This document shows, piece by piece, positions 34,583 to 43,353 of a stretch of 64,000 nt of DNA (within the stretch, counting starts at the first letter, position 1; the number at the start of each line of letters is the position of its first letter). The stretch lies in assembly GCF_001435975.1 (NCBI RefSeq), contig NZ_AYYR01000039.1, positions 41,582 to 105,581 on the forward strand, written 5' to 3'. A program made the position numbers and the translations under genes. The notes below the pieces were generated by a model. It did not search any database. It was not told the origin of the DNA and worked only from the letters and a program-made list of their open reading frames with translations. This DNA is from Secundilactobacillus collinoides DSM 20515 = JCM 1123. Its GTDB lineage: Bacteria; Bacillota; Bacilli; Lactobacillales; Lactobacillaceae.

Positions 34583-34631
34583 CTGTTTATTGATGTTATT
34601 AAGCATTCCCCATCGATGTGTTTTTCGAACG

Positions 34632-35870
34632 TTAGTTAAAATGGGTCGTCACTTTGATTGGTTGCGTTTCAACGATCACTTTACCGTGATGAATCGAATA
34701 CAGCACCTCCGCCCGCTCGTTCAGTGCATCATAGAAGTTGCTTCGATTCATCAAGATACAATTTGCTTCCTTACCTTCTTCAATGCCATAGTGGTCGAGA
34801 ACGTGCATGGCCTTGGCGCCGTTTAACGTCACATAATGATAAGCATTCATGATCTGATCGTAGCCCATGGTCTGAGCAACATGCAGTCCTAAATGCAAAG
34901 GATCGAGCATGTTGCCGTCACCCATTGGATACCATGGATCCTTGATATCGTCTTCGCCAAAAGCAATGTTGATCCCGTCTTCGTCCAGTTCCTTGACCCG
35001 GGTCATACCCCGGCGCTTAGGATAGGTGTCAAACCGGCCGCCTAAGAACGTATTGACAAGCGGGTTGGCAATCATGTTGATTTGCGACATTTTCAGCAGA
35101 CGGAACAGTTTGTACGCATAGGCGTCGTTGTACGACCCTAAAGCCGTCGTATGGCTCGCCGTGACCATGTCGTGCATGCCCGTTTCATACGCCAAGGTTG
35201 CCAGCGTCTCCAACCCCCGTGAGGCAGGATCATCGATTTCATCACAGTGAACGTCGATCAACCGATTATATTTTTCGGCTAAGTCGCTAACAAAGTGCAG
35301 CGATTCAACGCTGTATTCGCGGTTAAATTCAAAATGAGGAATTCCGCCAATCGCGTCAACGCCCATCTCAGCGGCTTTCGTCATCAAGTCCTTACCATGG
35401 GGGAAGGACAGGATCCCCTCTTGTGGAAAGGCAACCAGCTGCAGTTCGATAAAGTCTTTCACCTCGTCACGCACTTCAAGCAGCGCCTTTAAAGCAGTCA
35501 GACTTGGATCGGTAACGTCCACATGGGACCGGACAAACTGTGTGCCGTGACTGGCTTGCTTCTTCAGGGTCGCAATCGAGCGTTCCTTAACGTCTTGAAT
35601 GGATAATTTTTGTTTGCGCGCAGACCAAATACGAATACCGTCAAACAATGTTCCGCTTTGATTCCATTCTGGATCGCCCGCAGTCAGTGTTGAATCCAAA
35701 TGAACATGGGGGTCAACGAAAGGTGGCAGTAAGAGCTTCCCCTTACCGTCGATCACCTGTTCATTCTCCCCTGGTGTTAAGTGCGTCGCAATGGCGGCAA
35801 ACTTGCCGTCTTCGATCCGGACATCCTTCAACGTTGTTGCGTTTTCAATTGACACCTGCTGAATTAACAT
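34632..35870 (-). CDS. codA: Cytosine deaminase family amidohydrolase
   Basis: A 412-residue amidohydrolase like cytosine deaminase, converting cytosine to uracil and ammonia for pyrimidine salvage. Metal-site motifs: DPHVHLD (residues about 55-61), HCDEIDD, SHTTAL and FGEDDIKDP. The strong CodA-type pattern TPGENEQVIDGKGKLLLPPF precedes. ATG 35870 has GGAGG 11 nt upstream. No cytosine permease lies next to it. Related isoguanine or N-substituted amine deaminases remain possible. Confidence 0.85.
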   Translation of the reverse strand: MLIQQVSIENATTLKDVRIEDGKFAAIATHLTPGENEQVIDGKGKLLLPPFVDPHVHLDSTLTAGDPEWNQSGTLFDGIRIWSARKQKLSIQDVKERSIATLKKQASHGTQFVRSHVDVTDPSLTALKALLEVRDEVKDFIELQLVAFPQEGILSFPHGKDLMTKAAEMGVDAIGGIPHFEFNREYSVESLHFVSDLAEKYNRLIDVHCDEIDDPASRGLETLATLAYETGMHDMVTASHTTALGSYNDAYAYKLFRLLKMSQINMIANPLVNTFLGGRFDTYPKRRGMTRVKELDEDGINIAFGEDDIKDPWYPMGDGNMLDPLHLGLHVAQTMGYDQIMNAYHYVTLNGAKAMHVLDHYGIEEGKEANCILMNRSNFYDALNERAEVLYSIHHGKVIVETQPIKVTTHFN

Positions 35871-35992
35871 CTTAATTTCAACCTCCAACTTATTCTCAGT
35901 TAATTATACCACTGGCACACTTGTTTCTAGGACATTGTTTGAAGGGCTTTCATCCATACGATATACTAAAGACATTAGTAGAAAGCGAGGTC

Positions 35993-37339
35993 ATGATCGT
36001 GTTCAAGATCCGCAATTTCCACCTATCGTTACCAAAGGTGCTGACGTTAGGGTTTATCGCCATTATTTTATTCGGTACCGTTCTCTTAAGGTTGCCGGTA
36101 GCCACTAATACCGGTCACGCGACGTCTTTTATGACCGCCTTTTTCACGGCTACTAGCGCCACGTGTGTTACCGGGCTGACGTTGGTCAATACTGCTTTAC
36201 ACTGGTCCATCTTTGGTCAGGTCGTCATCATGTTTCTCATGGAGATCGGCGGTCTGGGATTCATGACGTTTACCGTGATGCTGTTTTTATTCATCCGCCG
36301 ACGCATGCGTTTATCCACCCAGCTCCTAGCCCAAGAATCCTTAAACCTTGATAACTTGTCGCAACTTAGCGTGATCAGATTGATCATTCTGCTGTCATTT
36401 ATCATTCAATTTATTGGTGGTGGGCTGCTCTTTATTGATTTTTATCCCCGCTTCGGACTTGTCAAAGGGCTATGGTTCAGCTTATTTCACGCAGTCTCCG
36501 CCTTTTGTAACGCCGGCTTTGACCTCTTTGGCAACAGTCTGGAATCGTTCACAAATGACCCCTATGTCCTGGGTATCATGAGTCTGTTGATTATCGCAGG
36601 GTCGTTCGGATTTCTTGTGTGGCAGGATCTGCTGCTGTATCACAAACGACACCACCTCTCCCTGCATACCAAGTTAGCACTAGGCACCGGAGGCATGCTA
36701 ATGATCTTATCGTTGATAATTTACCTGCTGACTGAAGACAATCTTGCCCAATTAAAACCGCTGTCTGCGAGTGACCGTTTCATGAACACCATCTTCATGG
36801 CAATTACCCCAAGAACGGCCGGTCTCGTAACCTTCTCATACAATAATCTGTCCATTGCCGGCATTGCGTTTACCATGTTTCTCATGTTCGTCGGTGGAAC
36901 CCCAGGGTCAACTGCTGGTGGGGTCAAAACAACGACGATTGGCCTCCTAACGATTCAAAGTATCGCCACGTTGCGGGGGCACCGTGACGCCACCTTTGGT
37001 CACCGGCGCTTTACTCAGGAAAATATGTTTCGCGCGCTGACGCTCATCTTTGTTGCGCTCATTATTCTGGCTGGTGCCACGCTCGTACTATGCGCTACCC
37101 AGAACCTTCCAAAAACGGACGGATTGGAATCCGTCACCTTTGAGGTTTTAGCGGCCTTTGGGACCACTGGTATCTCACTTGGTCTGACGCCGCATCTCAA
37201 CGTGTTAGGCAAACTCATCATCATGGCGCTCATGTTTATTGGCCGGGTGGGTATCTACACCGTCATGTTCTCGATTTTAAACGCTGACCGGCAACAGAAA
37301 AACTACCGATACCCAGAGGAGAGTGTCTTAATTGGTTAA
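35993..37339 (+). CDS. ktrB: Potassium uptake protein KtrB (TrkH family)
   Basis: The membrane channel subunit of Na+-dependent K+ uptake. Four pore loops with selectivity-filter glycines are visible: TSATCVTGLT, SAFCNAGFD, AITPRTAGL and AAFGTTGIS, with eight or more membrane helices. ATG 35993 or GTG 35999 is the start; GCGAGG is better spaced for the GTG. Its stop overlaps the ktrA start by 8 nt, so the two are translationally coupled. I see no c-di-AMP riboswitch upstream. Confidence 0.94.
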   Translation: MIVFKIRNFHLSLPKVLTLGFIAIILFGTVLLRLPVATNTGHATSFMTAFFTATSATCVTGLTLVNTALHWSIFGQVVIMFLMEIGGLGFMTFTVMLFLFIRRRMRLSTQLLAQESLNLDNLSQLSVIRLIILLSFIIQFIGGGLLFIDFYPRFGLVKGLWFSLFHAVSAFCNAGFDLFGNSLESFTNDPYVLGIMSLLIIAGSFGFLVWQDLLLYHKRHHLSLHTKLALGTGGMLMILSLIIYLLTEDNLAQLKPLSASDRFMNTIFMAITPRTAGLVTFSYNNLSIAGIAFTMFLMFVGGTPGSTAGGVKTTTIGLLTIQSIATLRGHRDATFGHRRFTQENMFRALTLIFVALIILAGATLVLCATQNLPKTDGLESVTFEVLAAFGTTGISLGLTPHLNVLGKLIIMALMFIGRVGIYTVMFSILNADRQQKNYRYPEESVLIG

Positions 37340-38009
37340 AACAACAAAACGTGAAAATTACGCCGTCATTGGTCTTGGCCAGTTTGGCCGGTCGATTTGT
37401 CAATCTTTAGTCGAAGCCAACCAAGAAGTCATGGCTATCGACATCGACGAGGATGCGGTCAACGAATTTACCAACATCGTGACCCGAGCCGTCATCGCTG
37501 ACTGTCAGGATGAAGATGCTCTAAAAGACTTATCTATTGGCAGTTTCGACCACGTTTTTGTGGCCATTGGCTCAAACATTCAGGCCAGTATCATGGCAAC
37601 TTTATTGTCTAAAGAATTGGGTGCAAAGGACGTTATCTGTAAGGCTGAAAATGACAGCCACGCCAGAGTGTTGGAAAAAATCGGTGCCGATCAAATCGTT
37701 CAACCAGAGCGCGATATGGCACGCCGGATCGTGTTTCATAAACTCCAGCCAAACATTGTGAATTACTTGATTCTCAACGAAAAAGTCACGCTGGCGGAAG
37801 TCAAAGTCGATAACCCAACTTTCGTGGGAAAAACTCTCGCCGAATTGGCCTTAAGAAATAAATACCACGTCAACGTGATTGCCATCGCAAGAGAAGGCAA
37901 GGTAAATACGTCCCCCCTCGCATCAGACGAAATCGAGTTAAACGATTTAATCTCAGTGGTGGGCAATACTGCAGATGTGGAAAAGTTTAATGGGGATGCA
38001 AATCCATAG
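37332..38009 (+). CDS. ktrA: Potassium uptake regulatory subunit KtrA
   Basis: The cytosolic RCK gating subunit that forms a ring on KtrB. RCK_N has the nucleotide motif VIGLGQFG and acidic AIDIDED; RCK_C (from about residue 140) resembles the c-di-AMP-binding domain. The TTG start at 37332 lies inside the end of ktrB with GAGGAG about 9 nt upstream. Its TAG stop codon is the first three bases of palindromic element B, so the element's insertion may define the C-terminus (NGDANP). Confidence 0.93.
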   Translation: MVKTTKRENYAVIGLGQFGRSICQSLVEANQEVMAIDIDEDAVNEFTNIVTRAVIADCQDEDALKDLSIGSFDHVFVAIGSNIQASIMATLLSKELGAKDVICKAENDSHARVLEKIGADQIVQPERDMARRIVFHKLQPNIVNYLILNEKVTLAEVKVDNPTFVGKTLAELALRNKYHVNVIAIAREGKVNTSPLASDEIELNDLISVVGNTADVEKFNGDANP

Positions 38010-38133
38010 AGTGTGGAAGAAGGCGGTTAGAGGGCGGAGCGTAAGGCACTTCGGCCCCAAAAGGCCGGGTTTGCCTTTTGGGGCCGAAGTGCCTTACGCA
38101 GGAGCCCTCTGCCTTCTGGAACACGTTTCGACG
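38007..38133 (+). repeat. Palindromic intergenic element, copy B (27-bp stem, 7-nt loop)
   Basis: The perfect 27-bp stem (38039-38065 with 38073-38099) has loop CGGGTTT. Around it are AGAGGGC/GCCCTCT and AGAAGGC/GCCTTCT stems, separated by GGA/AGGA internal loops and a GGTT bulge, with ends TAGAGTGTGGA and GGAACACGTTTCGAC. Copy A near 14.5 kb has the same layout; differences in all stems are compensated on the other arm. It lies between convergent ktrA and the ABC-F gene. Confidence 0.88.
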
Positions 38134-38173
38134 CCAAATTAGCAAAACGACCCAACAAAGCAACCACAAAACG

Positions 38174-38217
38174 AAAAGAACCAAACTGCCGCAATCACAC
38201 AACAGCCTGGTTCTTTT
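38174..38217. terminator. Terminator of the ABC-F gene
   Basis: AAAAGAACCA (38174-38183) pairs perfectly with TGGTTCTTTT (38208-38217); A/T runs suit both strands. Confidence 0.75.
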
Positions 38218-38230
38218 ACTTCAGTGCGCG

Positions 38231-39757
38231 TTATTTCAAAGCCCGCAACCGCCGCGATACTTCCTGAAATTCATGTTCCAGGGCCGTATCATTCGGTGTC
38301 ATCGCTAATTGATTGATCAATTCGGTTTGTTTTAGTGCCAGTTGCAATTTCTCTGCTTCATTAGGTTTTGGTGCCATTTTTTGCAGACCCAGTTTGTTAA
38401 CCAGGTGTTGATTAACAATTTTGTACTGCTCAGAAGTCACCTGACGCACGAACCACCTATCATGCGAGACAATAATAAGCGTCCCACCATAGTCTTTCAG
38501 CATGTCGCTGAGGGCCGTAATCGCACCGATATCCAGATAATTCGTCGGCTCATCTAAGATCAAACCGTTGACGTCGCTCAGCATCATTTTTGCAAGTGAA
38601 ACTTTAACGCGTTCCCCGCCGCTTAAAACGTTCACGGGTTTCCCCCAAGACGCAGCCGCGAACCCTAAGCGTGCCAGAATAAGTCGCACCGTTTCAGCAT
38701 CCTGAATACTAGTGGCGGCGACATTATCAATGACTGAGTCAGCACCGACAAGATCAGCTAAATCCTGTTGAAAATAACCGATTTTAGCCAATGGTGACCA
38801 CTTCACCGAGTTATCGTTCCGGTTAATTAATGCAGTCAGCAAACTTGTTTTTCCTGCCATGTTCGGCCCTGTAATAGCAATGTGGTCACCAGCTTTTATT
38901 TTCAAGGATACGTCTTGCAAAAGCTGTCGGTCACCTCGAGCCACTGACAAACCATTAACGGTCAACACCGTGTTGCCCTTTAACTTTTCGGCGTTTGGAA
39001 TCGCCATTTGTATGGGTTTTTCTTGCTTAGGCCGAGCAACCTCATCCAGTTGATCCAGTCGCGAATGGGTGGCTTTTGCAACCTGATGCAATTTCTTACC
39101 CATTTTTTCGAAATAGGGTTTGCTACCGTGAATTTCTGATGTGCCGCGTTTGTTTTTGGGAACCACCGTAGCGTGATCGGCACGTTGCTGCTGTTTTTGA
39201 ATCGTTTTTTTGAGCCGTTTTTTTTCGGCCGCAAACTGGTCATAACGAGCCTGTTGATGTGATTCTGCAGCGGTCTTCTTGGCAAGATAATCCGTGTAAT
39301 TACCTAAGTAAACAGCTACTTGGGTCTCACGAAGTTCCCAAACTGTGGTGCACAGGTCATCCAAAAAATCACGATCGTGTGAAATCGTAACAACAGCACC
39401 ACAAAATCGCTTTAGCCGGTTTTCAAGCCACTGAATATTCGCCACATCCAGATTTGCTGTTGGTTCATCCAGCAGCAAAATATCCGGCCGCTTTGAAAAA
39501 GCTTCATTGAGGTATTGGCGAACCTGTTCACCACCGCTTAATTCTGCGGTCGGTTTCAATTGTGGCACCAGTAAAACCCGGGCAGCCGGTTGAATCACAC
39601 GCTTCGTCACGAGTTGGTTAAACAGCGTTGTTTTCCCGACGCCGTTGCGACCAATCAACCCGATGCGCGCATGGCTGCCAATTGTTAGACGCGCTACGCT
39701 GTATAGCTTACGGGCACCATATTGTTTTTCAAGATGATTAATTTGGTAATCGGACAT
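38231..39757 (-). CDS. ABC-F family ATPase (ribosome-protection type)
   Basis: A 508-residue protein with two ABC domains and no membrane segments. Domain 1: Walker A GRNGVGKT, signature LSGGEQ, Walker B ILLLDEPTANLD. The basic helical linker (residues about 165-245, KKRLKKTIQKQQQRADHATV) is the ribosomal P-site tRNA interaction motif. Domain 2: GPNMAGKT, LSGGERVK, LILDEPTNYLD. Short interdomain sequence and an attenuator leader suggest an antibiotic-resistance ABC-F of the Vga/Lsa/Msr kind rather than a housekeeping one; drug specificity is unknown. ATG 39757 follows AAGGAG. Confidence 0.88.
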   Translation of the reverse strand: MSDYQINHLEKQYGARKLYSVARLTIGSHARIGLIGRNGVGKTTLFNQLVTKRVIQPAARVLLVPQLKPTAELSGGEQVRQYLNEAFSKRPDILLLDEPTANLDVANIQWLENRLKRFCGAVVTISHDRDFLDDLCTTVWELRETQVAVYLGNYTDYLAKKTAAESHQQARYDQFAAEKKRLKKTIQKQQQRADHATVVPKNKRGTSEIHGSKPYFEKMGKKLHQVAKATHSRLDQLDEVARPKQEKPIQMAIPNAEKLKGNTVLTVNGLSVARGDRQLLQDVSLKIKAGDHIAITGPNMAGKTSLLTALINRNDNSVKWSPLAKIGYFQQDLADLVGADSVIDNVAATSIQDAETVRLILARLGFAAASWGKPVNVLSGGERVKVSLAKMMLSDVNGLILDEPTNYLDIGAITALSDMLKDYGGTLIIVSHDRWFVRQVTSEQYKIVNQHLVNKLGLQKMAPKPNEAEKLQLALKQTELINQLAMTPNDTALEHEFQEVSRRLRALK

Positions 39758-39809
39758 AAAAGTCACTCCTTAATGTTATTTTTCTGGAGTAAACGTTTAG
39801 TTGCGCATT

Positions 39810-40035
39810 AAAAAAGCCCCCTATTCGCAAATAGGCGGCAGACTGGTTCCGTTATCGGTCCCGGTGTGTTCTGCAACCCATTTGCAACCAGCTCAAACGT
39901 GCCCACTTGTCCCGTAGAACAGTGGCGTTTTGAACATTGGTCAATCAACAAGGTTACTTATTTCATTGCGGCACACACCAATTCCTCTCTCGATTAATTA
40001 GGTTTCACTATAACTGGTGCCGTTCTTTATGTCAA
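39810..40035 (-). promoter_or_regulatory. ABC-F leader: promoter, possible uORF and attenuator
   Basis: Minus strand: -35 TTGACA (40030-40035), -10 TATAGT (40007-40012), 17-nt spacer. Next come GAGAGGA and overlapping GTG codons; one frame (39976-39941) encodes MCRNEISNLVD. Just before the gene is an intrinsic terminator: GCCGCCTATT/AATAGGGGGC with six T (39810-39839). Upstream GCAAATGGG (39877-39885) can pair with CCTATTTGC of the terminator's first arm, giving an antiterminator. I infer drug-induced ribosome stalling control, as known for other ABC-F genes. Confidence 0.7.
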
Positions 40036-40092
40036 TGTTATTTTTAGCGAACACACTTGAAGTTGGTCACAAGGTATCTGGTCTCGTGCCTG

Positions 40093-40473
40093 CTACCTTT
40101 GGTGAAATTCTTCTTGAATCTGCAACTCTTCATAGTCAATTTCTTCTTCATGCTCACCAGACCGATTCAAAACGAGCACGCCAATGACTAAAATAATTAA
40201 ACCAGCTGTTTCACCAAGTGTAAGTACCTCATGAAACAACACCACACTCATAACGGCTGTTAAAATCGTCCCAATACCGCTCCACAAACCGTAAGCGACA
40301 CTTAGCGGGACGACCCGAATAGCAAACGATAAGAAGTAGAGCATCATGACGTACATCGCAACGCTCGCTAACGACCACCATAAGCGGGTAAAGCCGGCCG
40401 AATATTTCAGCGTCATAGTTCCCAGAATTTCACTCACGATAGCCACACCTAGAGCCCCATAATATTTCAGCAT
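40093..40473 (-). CDS. SMR efflux protein, second of a pair
   Basis: A 126-residue four-helix small multidrug resistance protein. The membrane-embedded Glu lies in VAIVSEILGTMTLKYS. Unusually for the family, it has an acidic C-terminal tail of about 25 residues (SGEHEEEIDYEELQIQEEF). It pairs with the next gene, as heterodimeric SMRs such as EbrAB or YkkCD do; topology would differ between partners. I chose ATG 40473. It overlaps or abuts the partner's end. Confidence 0.85.
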   Translation of the reverse strand: MLKYYGALGVAIVSEILGTMTLKYSAGFTRLWWSLASVAMYVMMLYFLSFAIRVVPLSVAYGLWSGIGTILTAVMSVVLFHEVLTLGETAGLIILVIGVLVLNRSGEHEEEIDYEELQIQEEFHQR

Positions 40474-40483
40474 CCCGCTCACC

Positions 40484-40801
40484 TCACAGTAGATTTAGCA
40501 TGACGGTGCCCAGCATAATACAGGCAACGCCCAAGACCTTAGTCCGGTTGAACTGCTCTTTGAAGAAAACGACACCTAAAATCGTCGTGAACAGTGTCCC
40601 AACTGCGCCCCACAACGCAAACGCCACGCCGAGATTAAGCCAGCGTAATGACTTTGAAAATAAGAACAAGGTGATGGTGTAGCCTATGATGAGCAATATG
40701 GTCGGCTTCAGTCGATGAAATCCATCGGCCTCCTTCAGTAGAGAACTGCTGATAATTTCAAACACAATGGCACCCGCCAAAAATGCATAACCCAATCCCA
40801 T
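40484..40801 (-). CDS. SMR efflux protein, first of a pair
   Basis: A 105-residue four-helix SMR protein with the key Glu in GAIVFEIISSSLLK and the GVAFALWGAVGT motif. ATG 40801 has GAGGTGATC upstream. It is the first gene of a two-gene operon and probably forms an antiparallel heterodimer with its neighbour for export of cationic compounds or guanidinium. The substrate is unknown. Confidence 0.86.
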   Translation of the reverse strand: MGLGYAFLAGAIVFEIISSSLLKEADGFHRLKPTILLIIGYTITLFLFSKSLRWLNLGVAFALWGAVGTLFTTILGVVFFKEQFNRTKVLGVACIMLGTVMLNLL

Positions 40802-40918
40802 ATTGATCACCTCGAATTAAATTGTCTACTGTGATTGTAACCCTTTTCCTTCTCATTGGCGGTTAAAATCTATCGACATTGTTATTACAAGTTATTCAAC
40901 AATTTGTTACGAAACCGT

Positions 40919-41095
40919 TCACCAATCGGAAGGGTTCCAGGTGCGCCCGTCAATTTCACCCTCCGCGGTATCGATTCGACGCTGCTGTTCTATCACCATC
41001 TTGATTGTGGCCAAGTATAGTGCGCGGTCTTTAAAATGAGTGCTCGTTTCACTTAACTTCTGAAGCTGGTCAATCAACCATTTTTGATCTGCCAT
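40919..41095 (-). CDS. Hypothetical protein, 58 residues
   Basis: A small protein, MADQKWLIDQ at the start and GRTWNPSDW at the end, helical and charged; not recognised. GGAGG lies 7 nt before its ATG, inside the end of the flavodoxin-like reductase gene, whose stop is only 2 nt upstream. The tight coupling supports a real gene co-translated with the reductase. Confidence 0.75.
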   Translation of the reverse strand: MADQKWLIDQLQKLSETSTHFKDRALYLATIKMVIEQQRRIDTAEGEIDGRTWNPSDW

Positions 41096-41097
41096 TG

Positions 41098-41784
41098 CTA
41101 GTCCTCCCCCTCCTTGAGCATTGTGAGCGTATCTTGAAGGTCTTCCAAGGTCGCCTCATTTTGCTTGATCTGGTCGATAATTAACGCAAGTTTTTGCTGT
41201 TCTGGACCATGCTGATGAGTGTTGATTGCTGCTAATTTGGTGACTATCCAGTCAACTTCGCCGTCAAAATGTCCCAATGACGGTTGTGTTAAATACCGCT
41301 GGTAATCGACTAAGAGCTGCATCTTTTGCGTTTCGCTTTGATAACCAAATTGGTCAACGATAAACGACGGCAACCAAGTCATCTGCAATCGTTGCGCTAA
41401 GGCTTGATAAGGAACGGTCAATTGTGATAATGAAAATTGCTCTGGTGCCCCTGCAGCGTAGTGTGCAGCGGGCTGACCAAGTGAAATCACAAGTCCAAGT
41501 TGTTTGCCGATCAACGACCCACCAGTTGCTGGGTAGGCAAAGGCACGCGTTAAAACAGTGTCTTCCCAGTTTTTCAGACTGGCGGGGGCACTGTACCAAT
41601 ACAGCGGAAACTGGAAAATGATCCGGTCTGCTTGACGCAACAGACGCTGTTCGCCGGCCACATTTAATGGCCGGTTATCCAGTGCGTGCCACTGAACCTT
41701 GGAATCAATTGAAGCCGCTTGAAGAAACTGCTGCGTGCTCGACTCGTCAAGATTGGGGTGCGCCACGATAATGAGTGTTTTCAT
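41098..41784 (-). CDS. NAD(P)H-dependent oxidoreductase, flavodoxin-like fold
   Basis: A 228-residue protein of the NAD(P)H quinone oxidoreductase/KefF-like family. The FMN-binding N-terminus IIVAHPNLDESS and the motif FQFPLYWYSAPASLKNWED are characteristic. It reduces quinones or similar acceptors; the acceptor is unknown. The last 45 residues are a charged helical extension (EQQKLALIIDQIKQNEATL) beyond the core fold. AAAGGCG precedes the ATG, and a 58-residue gene is coupled downstream. Confidence 0.85.
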   Translation of the reverse strand: MKTLIIVAHPNLDESSTQQFLQAASIDSKVQWHALDNRPLNVAGEQRLLRQADRIIFQFPLYWYSAPASLKNWEDTVLTRAFAYPATGGSLIGKQLGLVISLGQPAAHYAAGAPEQFSLSQLTVPYQALAQRLQMTWLPSFIVDQFGYQSETQKMQLLVDYQRYLTQPSLGHFDGEVDWIVTKLAAINTHQHGPEQQKLALIIDQIKQNEATLEDLQDTLTMLKEGED

Positions 41785-42484
41785 AGATTAGACGCCTTTC
41801 TATATTAGATTTAGGGCTAAGTAGGACCACTACTGTAATTTTAGTCGTTCAATACCCGCCCTCGCAACTCAACCACATCGATCGTTTAAAAACAGACTAA
41901 CTATCGCCATTTTTGAAATACACAGGCGTTCAAAAAAATGACTTTACCTTGGCATTAAAAGAGGGCGTTTTCCCCCTATCAACATTTATAAATGGTTCAA
42001 AAAAGGCAAGTTACGTACTATACCCATAAGTACGTTAAATGTTACTACATAAGCGATATAGCTAAATTATTATTAACGGAAAAAACAACAGAAAAAATTT
42101 TGGTACACCAAATATATTTTATAACCATAACTACTGTTATCCGCTTAATCGTACATACAAAAAGCTTTCAATACGGTATAACAATTGCGAAAATTGTTGC
42201 CATATTTACACGTGCCTAAAATTTTTAAAATGGCGACATTTTCAGAACAATTGTTGTTGATTTATGCATCAGACAATGCTAATCTGTGGTTGTTGTTGGA
42301 TAACTTTGACGGTACAGTGTCTTAGAGCCCAACAATTTGCGAAGTTTGGTTGTGTGTCAGCCACCTCTTCACGAGTGAAATGAATCCGCAAAATGATGCA
42401 ACAAATTATATAAATTTACTTTGGAACGTAAGTCGTGCACTGACTTATCAGACGGGGCAAAACAAATTTTCGAAGGAGTTTGTG
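41785..42484. other. Long AT-rich intergenic stretch
   Basis: About 700 nt, strongly AT-rich at 41940-42240. A 75-codon plus-strand frame (41992-42219) has no ribosome-binding site and I do not accept it as a gene. A near-consensus promoter for the metalloprotease gene was not located with confidence. No hairpins with T-runs were seen. Confidence 0.4.
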
Positions 42485-43123
42485 ATGCAACGTAGATATC
42501 GTAGCGCCCTCATATTCATTATTACAATATTAACAGTCTGTGTGACAGGTTTCGCTGCGCCCCAGAGGTCACAACAAACCGTTCACGCCAAAGCAACATC
42601 GTTTATGCACATGTCGTACCGTTTCTCTGCTGGTACTAGCGCAACCACCCGTGGCTGCTATCGCTGGCAAGGGACCACGATCACGTACAAAATCACTGAT
42701 AGTTCCGCTTATTATCAGCAAGTTTGGAACAGTGCCGTTAAGCACTGGAATAACGCTAATGTGGTGAACCTAGTCGCCGCAAAATCTGGTGAGAAGCCAG
42801 ATATGACATTAGCCACTGCCACGACCAAAAAGGCGCGATCGGTTTCTGGGGATGCGGTCGGCCTGACGTATTCTTCCTATCATAGCAGCCAAAAAATCGA
42901 CAATCTCAATGTGCTTGTCAGTACCACATCCTATATTTACAAGAATGTGGCCACTCAGATGAAGTATTCGCAACTGCAACGCGAGCACGTTGCTGAACAC
43001 GAACTAGGGCATGCTTTAGGACTAGAACACGCGACGTCAAAGAACAGTGTGATGTATTACGCTAATAAGAACAAGTCCATCACAACATCAGATATTCGGG
43101 GTCTGAACGCGATGTACAATTAG
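42485..43123 (+). CDS. Secreted matrixin-like zinc metalloprotease
   Basis: A 212-residue preprotein: basic start MQRRYR, a hydrophobic signal segment (about 8-24) and likely cleavage after AAPQ or VHA. The metzincin zinc motif HELGHALGLEH (residues about 172-182) is complete, and the SVMYY that follows is the Met-turn. This marks an extracellular M10/M57-type protease. ATG 42485 has AAGGAG 7 nt upstream. Substrates are unknown; it stands alone between a long AT-rich gap and a strong terminator. Confidence 0.87.
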   Translation: MQRRYRSALIFIITILTVCVTGFAAPQRSQQTVHAKATSFMHMSYRFSAGTSATTRGCYRWQGTTITYKITDSSAYYQQVWNSAVKHWNNANVVNLVAAKSGEKPDMTLATATTKKARSVSGDAVGLTYSSYHSSQKIDNLNVLVSTTSYIYKNVATQMKYSQLQREHVAEHELGHALGLEHATSKNSVMYYANKNKSITTSDIRGLNAMYN

Positions 43124-43183
43124 CAAGCAACAGTAGATAAAACGCACCAGCTAGGGCATCAACTATGGGGTTACATATGTATT

Positions 43184-43227
43184 AAAATAAAAGCGCTGTG
43201 GTCGGATACCAACAGCGCTTTTATTTT
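43184..43227 (+). terminator. Terminator of the metalloprotease gene
   Basis: AAAATAAAAGCGCTGT pairs perfectly with ACAGCGCTTTTATTTT across a 12-nt loop; it may act on both strands. Confidence 0.8.
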
Positions 43228-43304
43228 GTAAAAAAACAATTGCATGCCTGTTTTCAGGATACCCAGTCCTAACGCGACCTGCGTTTTGTCTTTTTTTCAG
43301 TCAA

Positions 43305-43333
43305 AAAAAAACACCAACCAAATGGTTGGTGTT
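43305..43333 (-). terminator. Terminator of csp
   Basis: AACACCAACC (43310-43319) pairs with GGTTGGTGTT (43324-43333), followed on the minus strand by eight or more T. Confidence 0.85.
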
Positions 43334-43353
43334 TTCCTGTACTTAATTAAAAA

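Noticed and set aside
35889..35992. c-di-AMP (ydaO) riboswitch before ktrB
   Set aside because: The gap is only about 100 nt and none of the conserved motifs is present.
41992..42219. 75-codon plus-strand frame in AT-rich DNA
   Set aside because: No ribosome-binding site, odd composition, no recognisable domain.
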